A DNA stretch of 64,000 nucleotides from positions 2,941,001 to 3,005,000 of the forward strand of contig NZ_CP051183.1 of NCBI RefSeq assembly GCF_012295615.1, read 5' to 3'. Of the stretch, positions 10,596 through 20,317 are shown piece by piece. The translations under genes were made by a program, and so were the position numbers. The DNA comes from Bermanella marisrubri. GTDB lineage: Bacteria > Pseudomonadota > Gammaproteobacteria > Pseudomonadales > Oceanobacteraceae. The notes below the pieces were generated by a model that saw only the letters and a program-made list of their open reading frames with translations, ran no database searches and was not told the origin of the DNA. The stretch's first letter is position 1; each line of letters starts with the position of its first letter.

Positions 10596-12175
10596 GATAA
10601 TGACTCCTTATGTGAAGACTGGAGTTGTTTCGCTTTCATTCGCATCGGTAAACGTATTGGCCATACCTTTAGCGTAATGCGCGTCGCCCACTCATCTAGG
10701 TATAAGCCTGCATAGAGATACAATTGAATTTTTTGCACTGCATGCCAATGCAAGGCATAGCGTTGTAAAAGATATCCAGAGAACAAGAATGCAAACAGCA
10801 CACTCATCCAAATGTCTGCATACCCTTGATGCTGAACAACCACATCAGAAAAGCTTAAGGCCGCTAAGGACTTAAGAAGTGTATAACTGACCACCAAAAA
10901 CAAAGCACCCGCTAAAAGTTGAACAATCGATAGTGCGTGTAATTGACTACGACGCTCAGCCAAATAAGTGGTTAACGCCAGCAAGATAAGCAACCAAGGG
11001 CTCAACATTAACGTCAAGTTTTGATTAATGTGATTGGCAGCCAAAATGGCTAAGCCGACTAAAATGCCTGCTAGCAAGAAAGCGTTAATCCAATCTTTGA
11101 TCTCAGGCACGCGCCCCCAAGCCAACAAGCGCTGTTTATATTGGTTGACCGCATCTCCGGCCGACAAAAATGCGTACGCTTTGTAGCAAGAGTGAGCGAC
11201 AAGGTGCAACAGAGCGAGCTCGTATAGACCAAGAGCACATTCCACAAGCATCAATCCCATTTGTGCGCTGGTAGACCAAGCTAAACGGACTTTCACACTA
11301 ATACGTGTTGCCATAATCCAAGCGGCGAATACCGTTGAGAGGCCAGCCACAATTAAGACGAACCATTGAGCTACGAACGCTTGGCTAAATAACGCAGCAA
11401 AGCTCATGAGTAGAAAACCACCCATGTTAATAACGCCACCATGTAAGGCTGCCGACACAGGAGTAGGCGATTCAACTACTTGGATCAACCAACCGTGCAT
11501 GGGTAACTGCGCACACTTGATAAGAGCTGTATTCGCAATTAACACAGCCGCCAGTTGCTCATGAAAACTCAGTGCGACTTCGCTACCTTGATATGCGGCC
11601 AATACTAAATCAATCTGCCATGTGCCATGCACGTGGTATAGCAAGATGAATGCGAGCAACAAAGACCCCTCTGCTAAGCGCGCAAACAAAAACTTTTTGT
11701 GGGCAGCCAAAGCTGCTCGTGGCCTTTCTGGATAGAACATCAGTAGTTGGTGCATGGATAAGCTAACGGTTATCCATGCCACCAACATCAGCAACATGTG
11801 ATTACTTAGCAGTACTACATTCACCGCTGAAAATGTCATAAGAAGCAGAGCAACAAAGCGAGCTTGTCTCGGTTCCCCCTCTAGGTAGCGATGGCTATAA
11901 CGCATTACCACTAGGGCAATAAAACTGACCAATATCATTAAAATTTGAGTCAGTGGAGTAATGGCAATCCAAGATGTCGGCTCACTAGTACGAGCACCGA
12001 ATAAAGCCATCACGGCCAGCAGACTAGCAAAAATGAAGGCGATTCCCGTGGCACACTTAGCGATACCCCAAATTATGGTGTCGCGATTAAGCAATACCGC
12101 TATCGCAGCCATTGCTAGAATCACGGGAACCATCAAGTAAGCTCCAAACATCATCCAATCTTGCATAGCCATCAC
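10592..12175 (-). CDS. dabB: DabB, proton-channel-like membrane subunit of the DAB inorganic-carbon pump (NuoL/MrpA-like)
   Basis: 527 aa, about 13-14 transmembrane helices of the NADH-quinone oxidoreductase subunit L/antiporter family. Motifs typical of the family include the PTPVSAALHGGVINMGGFLL stretch and the lysine-bearing helix after VRLAWSTSAQMGLML. It is not part of a Complex I or Mrp operon: the only partner is dabA, coupled by a 4-bp overlap, which identifies it as DabB. It is thought to couple proton flow to CO2 hydration by DabA. The first gene of the operon, it is divergent from a LysR regulator across a 112-bp gap. A second Met at residue 3 is an alternative start. Confidence 0.92.
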   Translation of the reverse strand: MMAMQDWMMFGAYLMVPVILAMAAIAVLLNRDTIIWGIAKCATGIAFIFASLLAVMALFGARTSEPTSWIAITPLTQILMILVSFIALVVMRYSHRYLEGEPRQARFVALLLMTFSAVNVVLLSNHMLLMLVAWITVSLSMHQLLMFYPERPRAALAAHKKFLFARLAEGSLLLAFILLYHVHGTWQIDLVLAAYQGSEVALSFHEQLAAVLIANTALIKCAQLPMHGWLIQVVESPTPVSAALHGGVINMGGFLLMSFAALFSQAFVAQWFVLIVAGLSTVFAAWIMATRISVKVRLAWSTSAQMGLMLVECALGLYELALLHLVAHSCYKAYAFLSAGDAVNQYKQRLLAWGRVPEIKDWINAFLLAGILVGLAILAANHINQNLTLMLSPWLLILLALTTYLAERRSQLHALSIVQLLAGALFLVVSYTLLKSLAALSFSDVVVQHQGYADIWMSVLFAFLFSGYLLQRYALHWHAVQKIQLYLYAGLYLDEWATRITLKVWPIRLPMRMKAKQLQSSHKESLS

Positions 12176-12208
12176 CTTAATTCGAAAGTTTGCTGTTTAA
12201 ATCAGCGA

Positions 12209-12221
12209 ATACGCGAAGTAT
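12209..12221. promoter_or_regulatory. Candidate LysR-type operator
   Basis: The interrupted palindrome ATAC-GCGAA-GTAT lies midway between dabB and the divergent LysR gene, where an autoregulating LysR protein would bind. It is short, and the call rests on position plus symmetry only. Confidence 0.3.
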
Positions 12222-12287
12222 GGCGTCTTACTGGAATTAAAGTAAAATAGATATAAAATAAGTTTTCGTTCTATAAAAGAGAACTAT

Positions 12288-13184
12288 ATGAGCCGACTCA
12301 ATTATCATCATCTCTACTACTTTTGGCAGGTTGCGACTCATGGCAACCTCACTCAGGTAGCACAAAGTCTCCACGTTTCTCAAAGTGCGCTGTCTTCACA
12401 GGTGAAGCAACTGGAGGAAAGTATGGGCACAGATTTGTTCGAACGCAGAGGTAGGAAGTTAGTACTCACTGAAGCTGGGCAGCGCGTATTAGGTTATGCA
12501 CAAGATATATTTAGTAAGGGTGAAGAGCTCGAATCCTTGATAAGAAGAGGCATAGAACCTGAGTACCAGCATATCCGTATTGGCATATTGTCGACCATGT
12601 CGAGAAACTTCATCGAAGGTTTTATCAACCCTCTTCTACAACAGTCTTCGAATAAGGTACGCTTCAGCCTGCACGCCCGAGGTATGGCCAACCTACTAGA
12701 TGGACTGAGCCAGCATGAATTCGATTTAATTCTTACCAATGCGCAAGTTAGTGGTCCCAGCAATGACGACGCGCCTTGGCAAAGTCAGCTAATCGCCCGC
12801 CAATCACTCTCAATCGTGGGTGCAAAACACATCAAACCAGTGCACCCATTTCCTCACGGATTCAACCAATATCGTTGGGTCTTACCAGCATCTAACAGCG
12901 AAATACGAAGAAGCTTTGATGGTTTTTGCAGTGTGCATCAATTCGAACCGGATATTTTGGCCGAAGCCGACGATATGGCAATGATGCGTTTGCTGGCCAG
13001 AGACAGCGGCGCACTAGCAGTACTGCCAGAAGTCGTCGTGAGAGATGAAATTAAGCAAGGCATTCTACATACGGTGATGCCTCTACCTAACATTTATGAA
13101 AACTTCTACGCTATCACTGTGCAGCGACAATTTCGTCCGAGCCTAGTCGCTGATTTGTTGGGACAAGCCAGCCAACTAAAATAG
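12288..13184 (+). CDS. LysR-family regulator (NhaR-like), probable regulator of dabBA
   Basis: 298 aa. The N-terminal winged HTH (1-60) begins MSRLNYHHLYYFWQVATHG and includes LHVSQSALSSQVKQLEES; the opening NYHHLYYFW resembles NhaR, the LysR-type activator of sodium/proton antiport. The C-terminal effector domain follows. It is divergent from the dabB-dabA-cysD-sua5 operon with 112 bp between starts, the classical arrangement for a LysR protein that regulates its neighbour. The signal could be inorganic carbon, sodium or pH; the sequence does not decide. Confidence 0.9.
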   Translation: MSRLNYHHLYYFWQVATHGNLTQVAQSLHVSQSALSSQVKQLEESMGTDLFERRGRKLVLTEAGQRVLGYAQDIFSKGEELESLIRRGIEPEYQHIRIGILSTMSRNFIEGFINPLLQQSSNKVRFSLHARGMANLLDGLSQHEFDLILTNAQVSGPSNDDAPWQSQLIARQSLSIVGAKHIKPVHPFPHGFNQYRWVLPASNSEIRRSFDGFCSVHQFEPDILAEADDMAMMRLLARDSGALAVLPEVVVRDEIKQGILHTVMPLPNIYENFYAITVQRQFRPSLVADLLGQASQLK

Positions 13185-13313
13185 GAGCGACATCAAGGAC
13201 TTGGTCTACACGTTAAATGTGGTCAAAGCCAAAAACTTGTGTTGATTGTTACTCATTTCATTCTTGGCGGGTCTCATGAGTTGGTGCCCTCCTGCATGAA
13301 CAAATAGTAAGTT

Positions 13314-14612
13314 TCAATCGGCTACGCTGGGTAATTTACGACCGATTAAACAAGCAGCTAAACCGCTTAAGGAGAAGAACACCATTACCGCTATTTGTGA
13401 ATACAATGCGATAACAGAGGTAATCACACCTGAGATTAATAGTAAAAAACCAATGGCAGTATTACTAACTGATACGTATTCGGTTCGCTTATTACCACCA
13501 GCAAGATCCACCACATAGGTCTTTCGCGCGATGCGGATGCCTTGCAAGGTGACAGATAGAGCGAAAAATAAAATCAAATATAGATAAAAGTCGTATGGTG
13601 TTGATAACCACATTGTTGCCACAACAAGGGCACATATAACAGTCGATAGTCCGGCTGTAATCATTAAAAGTTTATGACTGGCTAGATCTGCAAAACGCCC
13701 CCAAAAGCGCCCTGACAACAAGCTAGCTAAACCACTAACACCAACAAACAAGCCCAAATTCATCCAACTCTGTGCTAGATCGGATGACTGTGCAGCCAAT
13801 ACAATGAAAGGCGCGGCCAAACCTGTACTAAGTAAAAACGCCCGCACGGTAACGAAGCGAGAAAACTCTGGATCAGTTTTTAATATAGACAAACTCTCTA
13901 TGGCGTTTTTAAAGGCATTACCGCCACCATCGGTCTCACCAGCAAACTCGTTGACTGAAGCATAAGACCACGCTCCTAAGAACCAAGCTCCAGCAGCAAT
14001 CGCCAATAGATAAGGATAAACACCAGCATCAGGATCCACATAAACAAACAAACCAACACTAATTAACAAGGTCACCAAACCTGAGCTACTTCCGGCGTAT
14101 CCAGTTAGTAGACCGCGTCTAGACTTGGGAATGGTTTTTCCCAACACATCTTTAGAGGCTACTGAGCACAAACCACGACTTAAACTGAAGACAATTAATA
14201 ACGCGATCGTAGTAATACCGGCTTGCGTTCCCTGCCAAGTAAGAAGGGTCCACATCATGAGCAAGACGCATACACCTTGCAACACGCTGCCCAACACAAA
14301 GCTCCATTTACGCACAGGATAACTACGAATCACTCCGCCAATAAATAACTGCGGTAGTAATGAACCAGACTCCCGAATGGGCACAACTAAACCTGTGTAT
14401 AAAGCGGGCACACCTGCTCCGGCCATTAACCAAGGCAAAACAACTTTACTGCTAGCCAGAGCATCGGCAAGTTTCGTGAGAGTTTGCGTTAGTAAAATTT
14501 TGAAAAAATTACCAGGTACTTCTTTGCACGCCGATTCATCAATATCCTTGCAAACCCGTGCATCTTCCTCATTTGCTGCGTATTGATATAACTTATCTAG
14601 ATCTAAGCTCAT
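13314..14612 (-). CDS. Major facilitator superfamily transporter
   Basis: 432 aa, ~12 hydrophobic helices after a soluble N-terminal stretch of about 30 residues (DLDKLYQYAANEEDARVCKD). The loop after helix 4 contains SKDVLGKTIPKSRRGLLTGY, an MFS-like basic loop. The substrate is not recognisable. It is 16 bp downstream of the poxB-like gene on the same strand and so probably co-transcribed; a role linked to pyruvate or acetate metabolism is possible but unproven. Confidence 0.8.
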   Translation of the reverse strand: MSLDLDKLYQYAANEEDARVCKDIDESACKEVPGNFFKILLTQTLTKLADALASSKVVLPWLMAGAGVPALYTGLVVPIRESGSLLPQLFIGGVIRSYPVRKWSFVLGSVLQGVCVLLMMWTLLTWQGTQAGITTIALLIVFSLSRGLCSVASKDVLGKTIPKSRRGLLTGYAGSSSGLVTLLISVGLFVYVDPDAGVYPYLLAIAAGAWFLGAWSYASVNEFAGETDGGGNAFKNAIESLSILKTDPEFSRFVTVRAFLLSTGLAAPFIVLAAQSSDLAQSWMNLGLFVGVSGLASLLSGRFWGRFADLASHKLLMITAGLSTVICALVVATMWLSTPYDFYLYLILFFALSVTLQGIRIARKTYVVDLAGGNKRTEYVSVSNTAIGFLLLISGVITSVIALYSQIAVMVFFSLSGLAACLIGRKLPSVAD

Positions 14613-14628
14613 TTATATTTAATCCGTA

Positions 14629-16296
14629 CTACTGGCCTAACCATTCTTTCGCTTTGGCTTTGACGAAATTCATTGCTTGGCTGGCTTCTATTTTAGGCGG
14701 CATGATAAGTTCGTCTGGATTGATACTAACATCTATCACAAATGGCTTGTGTGATAGCAATCCTTGTTCAATGGCGGTTTCTAGATTTTCTGGTTGCTCA
14801 ACAGATATTCCATCGGCACCGCACGCCTTTGCGAACGCAACAAAATCCGCATTCTTTAAATCAATACCGAACGCTGGCAAACCGGCCGCCTCTTGTTCTA
14901 ACTTGATAAACCCAAGTTTTTGATTATTTAAAATTATAATGACCATGGGTAAATCATAATTGACCGCCGTCACAAGATCGGTCATGGTCATAGCAAAGCC
15001 ACCATCCCCTACAAGAGAAATAACCGTTCGATCAGGATAAGCAAGCTTGGCACCTATGGCTCCGGGTAAACCCACCCCCATAGTACCTAGTGCTGATGAC
15101 AAGGTATAACGCTGACTGGGCTTAACATGTAAATGACGCGCAGTCCAAGCGTTAACCGTCCCGGTATCACACACGAAAATAGCATCGTCAGGAGCTACGC
15201 GGCTGACTTCGTGAATCAAACGCTGCGGTTTAATCGGGAAATCGCTACTGGTTTCAGATTTGTATTGGCTCTTTCTCCAACTTTGCATTGCATCTTGCAA
15301 CACACTGAGAAAGGCATCATCGGAGCGAGGTGTTAGTTGCTCCAATAAGGCCTGTATTACAAAGCGTGCATGCCCGACTAAACCCACATTCACCGGATGA
15401 CGTTTACCGATTTGGGTTGCTTCAATATCAATCTGAATGACTTTAGCGTTTTTCGGATAAAATTCCTTGTAAGGAAAGTCGGTACCAATCATCAGTAACA
15501 AATCACAATCGTTCATGGCCTCAATGGCAGGTTTTCCACCTAATAAACCGAGACCGCCAATGCAATTTGGATGCTGATCATCAATCACTTCTTTTGCTCT
15601 AAGAGTGCGAACAATCGGCGCTTTTAATTTTTCTGATAACTCCAACAACTCAGGTTTTGCACAAGCAGTACCAATGCCCGCTAAGATACAAATTCGTTGG
15701 GCATCATCAATCAACTTTAATGCTTCATTACAATCGCTAGTAGAAGGGATCGTGTGTGTTTCAAATACTGTATCAGAAAGCTCGCTTACATCTTCGTTGA
15801 TTTGTTTTTGCGCTATGTCACTCGGTAAATTGAGGTGCGCAACAGTACGACCAGAAATGGCAGCGCGGCAAGCTTCTAACAAAACATCGGGCAATTGATT
15901 GGCCGTCGTAACCGTTTGCGAATAACAAGATACATCTGAAAATAAGCGTTCAAGATCCACTTCTTGATGATAGTTCGTACCCATGTATTGAGTTTCAACC
16001 TGACCTGTAATCGCTAGCACTGGAGCATGATCCATTTTCGCATCATACAATCCATTTAATAAATGAATAGCCCCAGGGCCGCTGGTCCCCACGCAAGCGG
16101 TGAGCTTACCTGTTAGTTTAGCCTGCACAGATGCGGCTAACGCGCCTGCCTCTTCATGCTTGACTTGAATAAACTCAATACCTTCTTCTTTACGCACTGA
16201 TTCCATTAAATCATTGATGGCATCACCTGGAATTCCGAACAGGTATCGAACACCATGTTGCTTCAGAACTTTTACAAATAAATCAGAAACTTTCAT
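14629..16296 (-). CDS. poxB: Thiamine-pyrophosphate enzyme, PoxB-like pyruvate:quinone oxidoreductase
   Basis: 555 aa. Three-domain TPP enzyme: N-terminal pyrimidine-binding domain with the catalytic Glu (VKHEEAGALAA), a central FAD/nucleotide domain, and the C-terminal TPP/Mg domain with GDGGFAMTMTDL...NN. The region after NNQKLGF aligns well with E. coli PoxB. The end is ~20 residues shorter than E. coli PoxB, so the lipid-activated membrane tail may be missing, and an acetolactate-synthase-like or other decarboxylase role is not excluded. The start at 16296 is chosen because an AAGGAG ribosome site lies 6-8 bp upstream; a longer frame to 16341 lacks one. Confidence 0.82.
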   Translation of the reverse strand: MKVSDLFVKVLKQHGVRYLFGIPGDAINDLMESVRKEEGIEFIQVKHEEAGALAASVQAKLTGKLTACVGTSGPGAIHLLNGLYDAKMDHAPVLAITGQVETQYMGTNYHQEVDLERLFSDVSCYSQTVTTANQLPDVLLEACRAAISGRTVAHLNLPSDIAQKQINEDVSELSDTVFETHTIPSTSDCNEALKLIDDAQRICILAGIGTACAKPELLELSEKLKAPIVRTLRAKEVIDDQHPNCIGGLGLLGGKPAIEAMNDCDLLLMIGTDFPYKEFYPKNAKVIQIDIEATQIGKRHPVNVGLVGHARFVIQALLEQLTPRSDDAFLSVLQDAMQSWRKSQYKSETSSDFPIKPQRLIHEVSRVAPDDAIFVCDTGTVNAWTARHLHVKPSQRYTLSSALGTMGVGLPGAIGAKLAYPDRTVISLVGDGGFAMTMTDLVTAVNYDLPMVIIILNNQKLGFIKLEQEAAGLPAFGIDLKNADFVAFAKACGADGISVEQPENLETAIEQGLLSHKPFVIDVSINPDELIMPPKIEASQAMNFVKAKAKEWLGQ

Positions 16297-16434
16297 GTTG
16301 CGCTCCTTCACATGTGTTTTTCTAGATTGCATGACTCTCACTGCTACGTCAAACGCGCAAATACAGACTTCTCTATATTGTGATCTATCCTTTAATTAGG
16401 TCCGTACACCTTTTAAATTCTCAAAGGAATGCTT

Positions 16435-17784
16435 ATGTCTGACTTAGACTCGTTTTATCAATGGCTAGAAGAACGCAATCCTGGTCAAGAAGAATTTATT
16501 CAAGCTGTCAAAGAAGTTGTTTGTGATGTCCATGGTCTCGTCGAAGACGAAGAGCGCTATCAAAATTGGAACATTTTAGAACGCTTGACTGAGCCAGATC
16601 GAATTATTTCATTCCGAGTGACATGGCAAGATGACGATGGTCGCATTCGCGTGAATCGCGGTTGGCGCGTCCAGTATTGTGGTGTTATCGGCCCTTACAA
16701 AGGGGGCCTACGTTTTCACCCCAGTGTCAACGAATCCATATTAAAGTTTCTTGGCTTCGAGCAAACTTTCAAGAATGCCCTCACAACTTTACCCATGGGT
16801 GGTGCTAAAGGTGGCAGTGACTTTGACCCACGTAATTGTAGCGACGGTGAAATCATGCGGTTTTGCCAAGCTTTCATGAACGAGCTGTACCGTCACATAG
16901 GCGAAAATACAGATATTCCCGCTGGCGATATTAATGTGAGTTCTCGTGAGATTGGATACTTATTCGGCCAATACCGCCGCCTAGCCAATAGTTTTAGCGG
17001 TACTCTCACGGGTAAAGACATTGAGTTTGGTGGCAGCCATGTACGCTTAGAAGCTACTGGATATGGTTTAGTCTATTTTATTAGTGAAATGCTAAAGCAA
17101 GACGATGAAGAATTGAAAGACAAAACCATCGCGATATCTGGTGCTGGCAATGTTGCATTACATGCGGCAAAAAAAGCCATTCAAATGGGCGGCAAAGTGA
17201 TTACACTGTCGTCTAGTAAAGGTTACTTATATGTTGAACAAGGTTTAGAAGAGTATCACATAAATGAACTGATTGAGCGACAAGGCAAGTGTTATAGCGA
17301 CTCTACGGAGTTGTTGAAAAGTATCAATGGCGACTCCAATGCCAAATGGCATGACGATAAAACACCATGGGAAGTTGAGTGTGATATTGCACTGCCATGT
17401 GCAACGCAAAACGAACTTAAGCTTGACGATGCCAAAAAGTTAGTAAAAAACAAAGTGAAATATGTGGCAGAAGGTTCGAATATGCCTTGTACACAAGACG
17501 CTATTGATTGTTTTGAAGAAAGCAGTATTAAACATGCGCCAGGTAAAGCATCCAACGCGGGTGGCGTTGCGCTGTCAGGGTTTGAAATGGCTCAGAATGC
17601 CTCCTTCACACCAATGGGGTATGATGATCTAGACGAAAAGCTAAAAGCCATCATGACAAATATACACACCCAATGCTGTGAGGAAGGTCAACAAGACAAT
17701 GGCTTCATACACTATCGAAAAGGTGCCAACTTGGCTGCATTTAAACGAGTGGCTGATGCGATCGTCTCTCAAGGTGTAGGCTAA
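16435..17784 (+). CDS. gdhA: NADP-specific glutamate dehydrogenase
   Basis: 449 aa, matching E. coli GdhA (447 aa) along its length. Ammonium assimilation: 2-oxoglutarate + NH4+ + NADPH to glutamate. Visible are IGPYKGG(L)RFHPSVN, the catalytic-lysine segment MGGAKGGSDFDP, the Rossmann motif SGAGNVA, and LPCATQNEL. The start at 16435 has an AAGGA site with good spacing; the ATG at 16429 abuts that site and is less likely. It is divergent from poxB and its stop overlaps the convergent transporter by 4 bp. Confidence 0.97.
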   Translation: MSDLDSFYQWLEERNPGQEEFIQAVKEVVCDVHGLVEDEERYQNWNILERLTEPDRIISFRVTWQDDDGRIRVNRGWRVQYCGVIGPYKGGLRFHPSVNESILKFLGFEQTFKNALTTLPMGGAKGGSDFDPRNCSDGEIMRFCQAFMNELYRHIGENTDIPAGDINVSSREIGYLFGQYRRLANSFSGTLTGKDIEFGGSHVRLEATGYGLVYFISEMLKQDDEELKDKTIAISGAGNVALHAAKKAIQMGGKVITLSSSKGYLYVEQGLEEYHINELIERQGKCYSDSTELLKSINGDSNAKWHDDKTPWEVECDIALPCATQNELKLDDAKKLVKNKVKYVAEGSNMPCTQDAIDCFEESSIKHAPGKASNAGGVALSGFEMAQNASFTPMGYDDLDEKLKAIMTNIHTQCCEEGQQDNGFIHYRKGANLAAFKRVADAIVSQGVG

Positions 17785-19115
17785 AACACGATCAGCGGGA
17801 CCAAAATAGCGGCTAGTATATTTAATACAAAGCCCATTTGGATCATTTGCGATTGAGAAACATAACCGCTGCCATAGACAATGGCGTTGGGTGGCGTCGC
17901 CACAGGAAGCATAAATGCACACGAAGCTGCCACAGCAACCATTGATGCGGAAGCTGTCGGCGACAAGCCCATAGCCTCGCTAATACCAATAAACGTCGGC
18001 ACCATAAGCGCAGCCAATGCGGTATTACTGGAAATTTCCGTCATAAAAATAATGAACAGTGAAAGAGCGATCAACATGAGCATCGTTGGCATATCATTTA
18101 ATGCCGATGCTATGAGATTCGCTAAGAATTCATTGCTGCCCGTTTCCGTTAAAACCCCACTTAAACACAGACCTCCACCAAACAGCAGTAATACACTCCA
18201 CTGAGTTTGCTTTTCGAAGGTTTCAAATGATAAACAACCCGTGACATGCAATAAGATAATGGCCGATAGCGCAACCCAAGCATCATAACTTTGCTCAATA
18301 CCAATGAGAGGTTTTAGTTCACTACCTAGCATCCACATGCATGCAGTTATAAGGAATATAATAACGGTCACAACTCGTTGTCGCGTCCATTGAATTGAAA
18401 TGGTCTCATGTGGCTGAGCCAACGCTTTTACATTAGGTTTCAATACAACAAAGAGCAGTACCCACATCAAAGGCAAAAATACCAAAGTAACGGGTAGACC
18501 AATCGCCATCCATTCAGAAAAACTCAACCCCAGTGCTGCACCCGCAATGGCATTCGGAGGACTTCCCACCAAAGTCGCGATACCACCGATACTAGCGCTA
18601 TAAGCAATTCCCAGAAGGACAAACACATACGTACTATTATCTCGCTGCACACTTAAGGCACTCAGTAGCCCTAGCGCAATGGGCAGCATCATAGCCACTG
18701 TCGCCGTGTTACTGATCCACATGGAAAGAAATGCAGTGACTAAAAACATCATCAAGCAAACCAATACACCATTACCCCGTGCTTGCTTGACGAATCGTTG
18801 TGCTAGCCATTGATCTAAATCGTGTTGCTTCAGTGCAGCAGCGAGTGCAAAGCCGCCCATAAATAAAAATATAATAGGATGAGCAAAATGGGCCATCGCC
18901 GATTTAACATCAAATACGCCAAGAATAACGGCCAGCACGGGAATCAATAACGCTGTTATGCTGATATGAATAACTTGGCTGAACCAAAAACTGGCCGCCA
19001 ATAACATAATGAACAAACCATCTTGTTTAACATTCTCATCAACCACAGACGAGGCAAGCAGCCAAGAGACGATAGGTAGAATGATAATTAGGAGTGGCTT
19101 GTTCATATTAATCAC
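17781..19115 (-). CDS. DASS/SLC13-family anion:sodium symporter (di/tricarboxylate or sulfate)
   Basis: 444 aa, ~11-12 helices. The two inverted-repeat signatures of the divalent anion:sodium symporter family are present: ISNTATVAMMLPIA with GSPPNAI in the first half, and SSNTALAALMVP with TPPNAIVYG in the second. These SNT and PPNA loops form the sodium and carboxylate sites. The substrate is likely a C4-dicarboxylate or citrate; sulfate or other oxyanions cannot be excluded. Its stop overlaps gdhA by 4 bp. Confidence 0.88.
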   Translation of the reverse strand: MINMNKPLLIIILPIVSWLLASSVVDENVKQDGLFIMLLAASFWFSQVIHISITALLIPVLAVILGVFDVKSAMAHFAHPIIFLFMGGFALAAALKQHDLDQWLAQRFVKQARGNGVLVCLMMFLVTAFLSMWISNTATVAMMLPIALGLLSALSVQRDNSTYVFVLLGIAYSASIGGIATLVGSPPNAIAGAALGLSFSEWMAIGLPVTLVFLPLMWVLLFVVLKPNVKALAQPHETISIQWTRQRVVTVIIFLITACMWMLGSELKPLIGIEQSYDAWVALSAIILLHVTGCLSFETFEKQTQWSVLLLFGGGLCLSGVLTETGSNEFLANLIASALNDMPTMLMLIALSLFIIFMTEISSNTALAALMVPTFIGISEAMGLSPTASASMVAVAASCAFMLPVATPPNAIVYGSGYVSQSQMIQMGFVLNILAAILVPLIVF

Positions 19116-19120
19116 CTAGC

Positions 19121-19151
19121 AATAAAAAAGGCAGCTTAACCGCTGCCTTTT
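19121..19151 (-). terminator. Terminator of the bacterioferritin operon
   Basis: AAAGGCAGC (19127-19135) pairs with GCTGCCTTT (19142-19150) around a 6-nt loop. Read on the minus strand the stem is followed by a U-rich run (TTTTTTATT). It sits right after the second bfr stop. Confidence 0.88.
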
Positions 19152-19174
19152 ATCATAATGAAGTTGCTCTAAGT

Positions 19175-19642
19175 TTACATCTGTGACTGCAAGTAATTTT
19201 GTAAACCAATGCGCTGAATCAATCCTAACTGCTGCTCTAGCCAATGAGCATGATCTCTTTCGGTATCATCCAGCAATTCTTGCAACATATCGCGTGTAAC
19301 AAAGTCTTTCTCTTTTTCACATAAAGCCATGGCATCTTTTAACGCGTTGCCGACTGCGTACTCAACATCTAAATCGCTTTGCAACATAGAAGGCACATCA
19401 TGTCCGATGTTTAGACCATCACGGGTGGTCATATCCGGCTTACCTTCAAGCATTAAAATCCGCTCGATCAGTTTTTTAGCATGGCCTTTCTCATCATCAA
19501 ATTCATGAGCGATACGCTCATACAATTTGTGCAAGCCCCAATCGGCATACATTTCTGAGTGAATGAAATACTGATCCATTGCCGCTAATTCATAGGCCAG
19601 CAAACCATTCAATGCATTGATAATATCGTTATTGCCTTTCAT
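19175..19642 (-). CDS. bfr: Bacterioferritin, ferroxidase-competent subunit lacking the haem ligand
   Basis: 155 aa, four-helix bacterioferritin that opens like E. coli Bfr and ends GLQNYLQSQM. Aligned to E. coli Bfr numbering, the di-iron ligands E18, E51, H54, E94, E127 and H130 are all present. The haem-coordinating Met52 is replaced by Lys. It would oxidise and store iron but not bind haem by itself. It is the second gene of a two-gene operon, 2 bp after the complementary subunit, so a mixed 24-mer is likely. Confidence 0.93.
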   Translation of the reverse strand: MKGNNDIINALNGLLAYELAAMDQYFIHSEMYADWGLHKLYERIAHEFDDEKGHAKKLIERILMLEGKPDMTTRDGLNIGHDVPSMLQSDLDVEYAVGNALKDAMALCEKEKDFVTRDMLQELLDDTERDHAHWLEQQLGLIQRIGLQNYLQSQM

Positions 19643-19644
19643 GG

Positions 19645-20121
19645 TTATTCGTCCTCTTCAAGCTGCGATTGTAAATAGTTTTCAATACCAATAGCGTCAA
19701 TCTGATGTAGTTGAGTTTCTACGAAGTCTAAGTAATCTTCTTCGTACTCAAGAATTTCGCTTAGGATGCCGCGACTGACAAAATCTTTCTTTTCTTCGCA
19801 CAAAGCGATGGCGCTTTTTAGCTGATCAATCTGCTCATGTTGAAAGGTTTCATCCAGTGTGATCATTTCTTTAGGTTGTTCACCCACTTTAAGCGGGGAC
19901 AAACGCTGAAGGTTAGGTAGCCCCTCGAGCATTAATATACGCTCGATTAATTCATCAGCCTGTTTCATGTCCTTGATGGACTTTTTATAAGCGACTTTAT
20001 CTAGATTCTCAAAGCCCCAATTGCGAAACATTCTCGCATGTAAAAAATAATGGTTAATAGATGTTAACTCGGTAGTGAGCACACCATTTAACGCATCAAG
20101 AATATCCGAAGTGCTTTTCAT
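19645..20121 (-). CDS. bfr: Bacterioferritin, haem-binding subunit with degenerate ferroxidase site
   Basis: 158 aa. Met52, the haem ligand of bacterioferritin, is kept (KDMKQADELIERI). The ferroxidase centre is degraded: E18 and E127 remain, but position 51 is Asp, 54 Gln, 94 Gln and 130 Tyr. It is thus the mirror image of the downstream subunit. Paired alpha/beta Bfr subunits with split roles are known in other proteobacteria (for example Neisseria and Pseudomonas). First gene of the operon; promoter in the 366-bp gap upstream. Confidence 0.93.
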   Translation of the reverse strand: MKSTSDILDALNGVLTTELTSINHYFLHARMFRNWGFENLDKVAYKKSIKDMKQADELIERILMLEGLPNLQRLSPLKVGEQPKEMITLDETFQHEQIDQLKSAIALCEEKKDFVSRGILSEILEYEEDYLDFVETQLHQIDAIGIENYLQSQLEEDE

Positions 20122-20317
20122 AATTGAACCCTTTTTGAATTGACACGCATCAACTCATGCCTCATAAAATATAGTCATACTTTGCATTAAAACATCTAGT
20201 TTTTCCAATTTTTTACGTATTTAACGCTATTTTTTTCAGTTAACAATAATAGGATTTATTATCAGTTTTGTTTACAGCGTTAAGTGACGAATTTTTGTAA
20301 GTTTTTCCTGTTATCTT

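Noticed and set aside
10592-12175. Complex I subunit L (NuoL) or Mrp antiporter subunit
   Set aside because: No other nuo or mrp gene is present and the gene is coupled to a DUF2309 gene, which defines the DAB pair.
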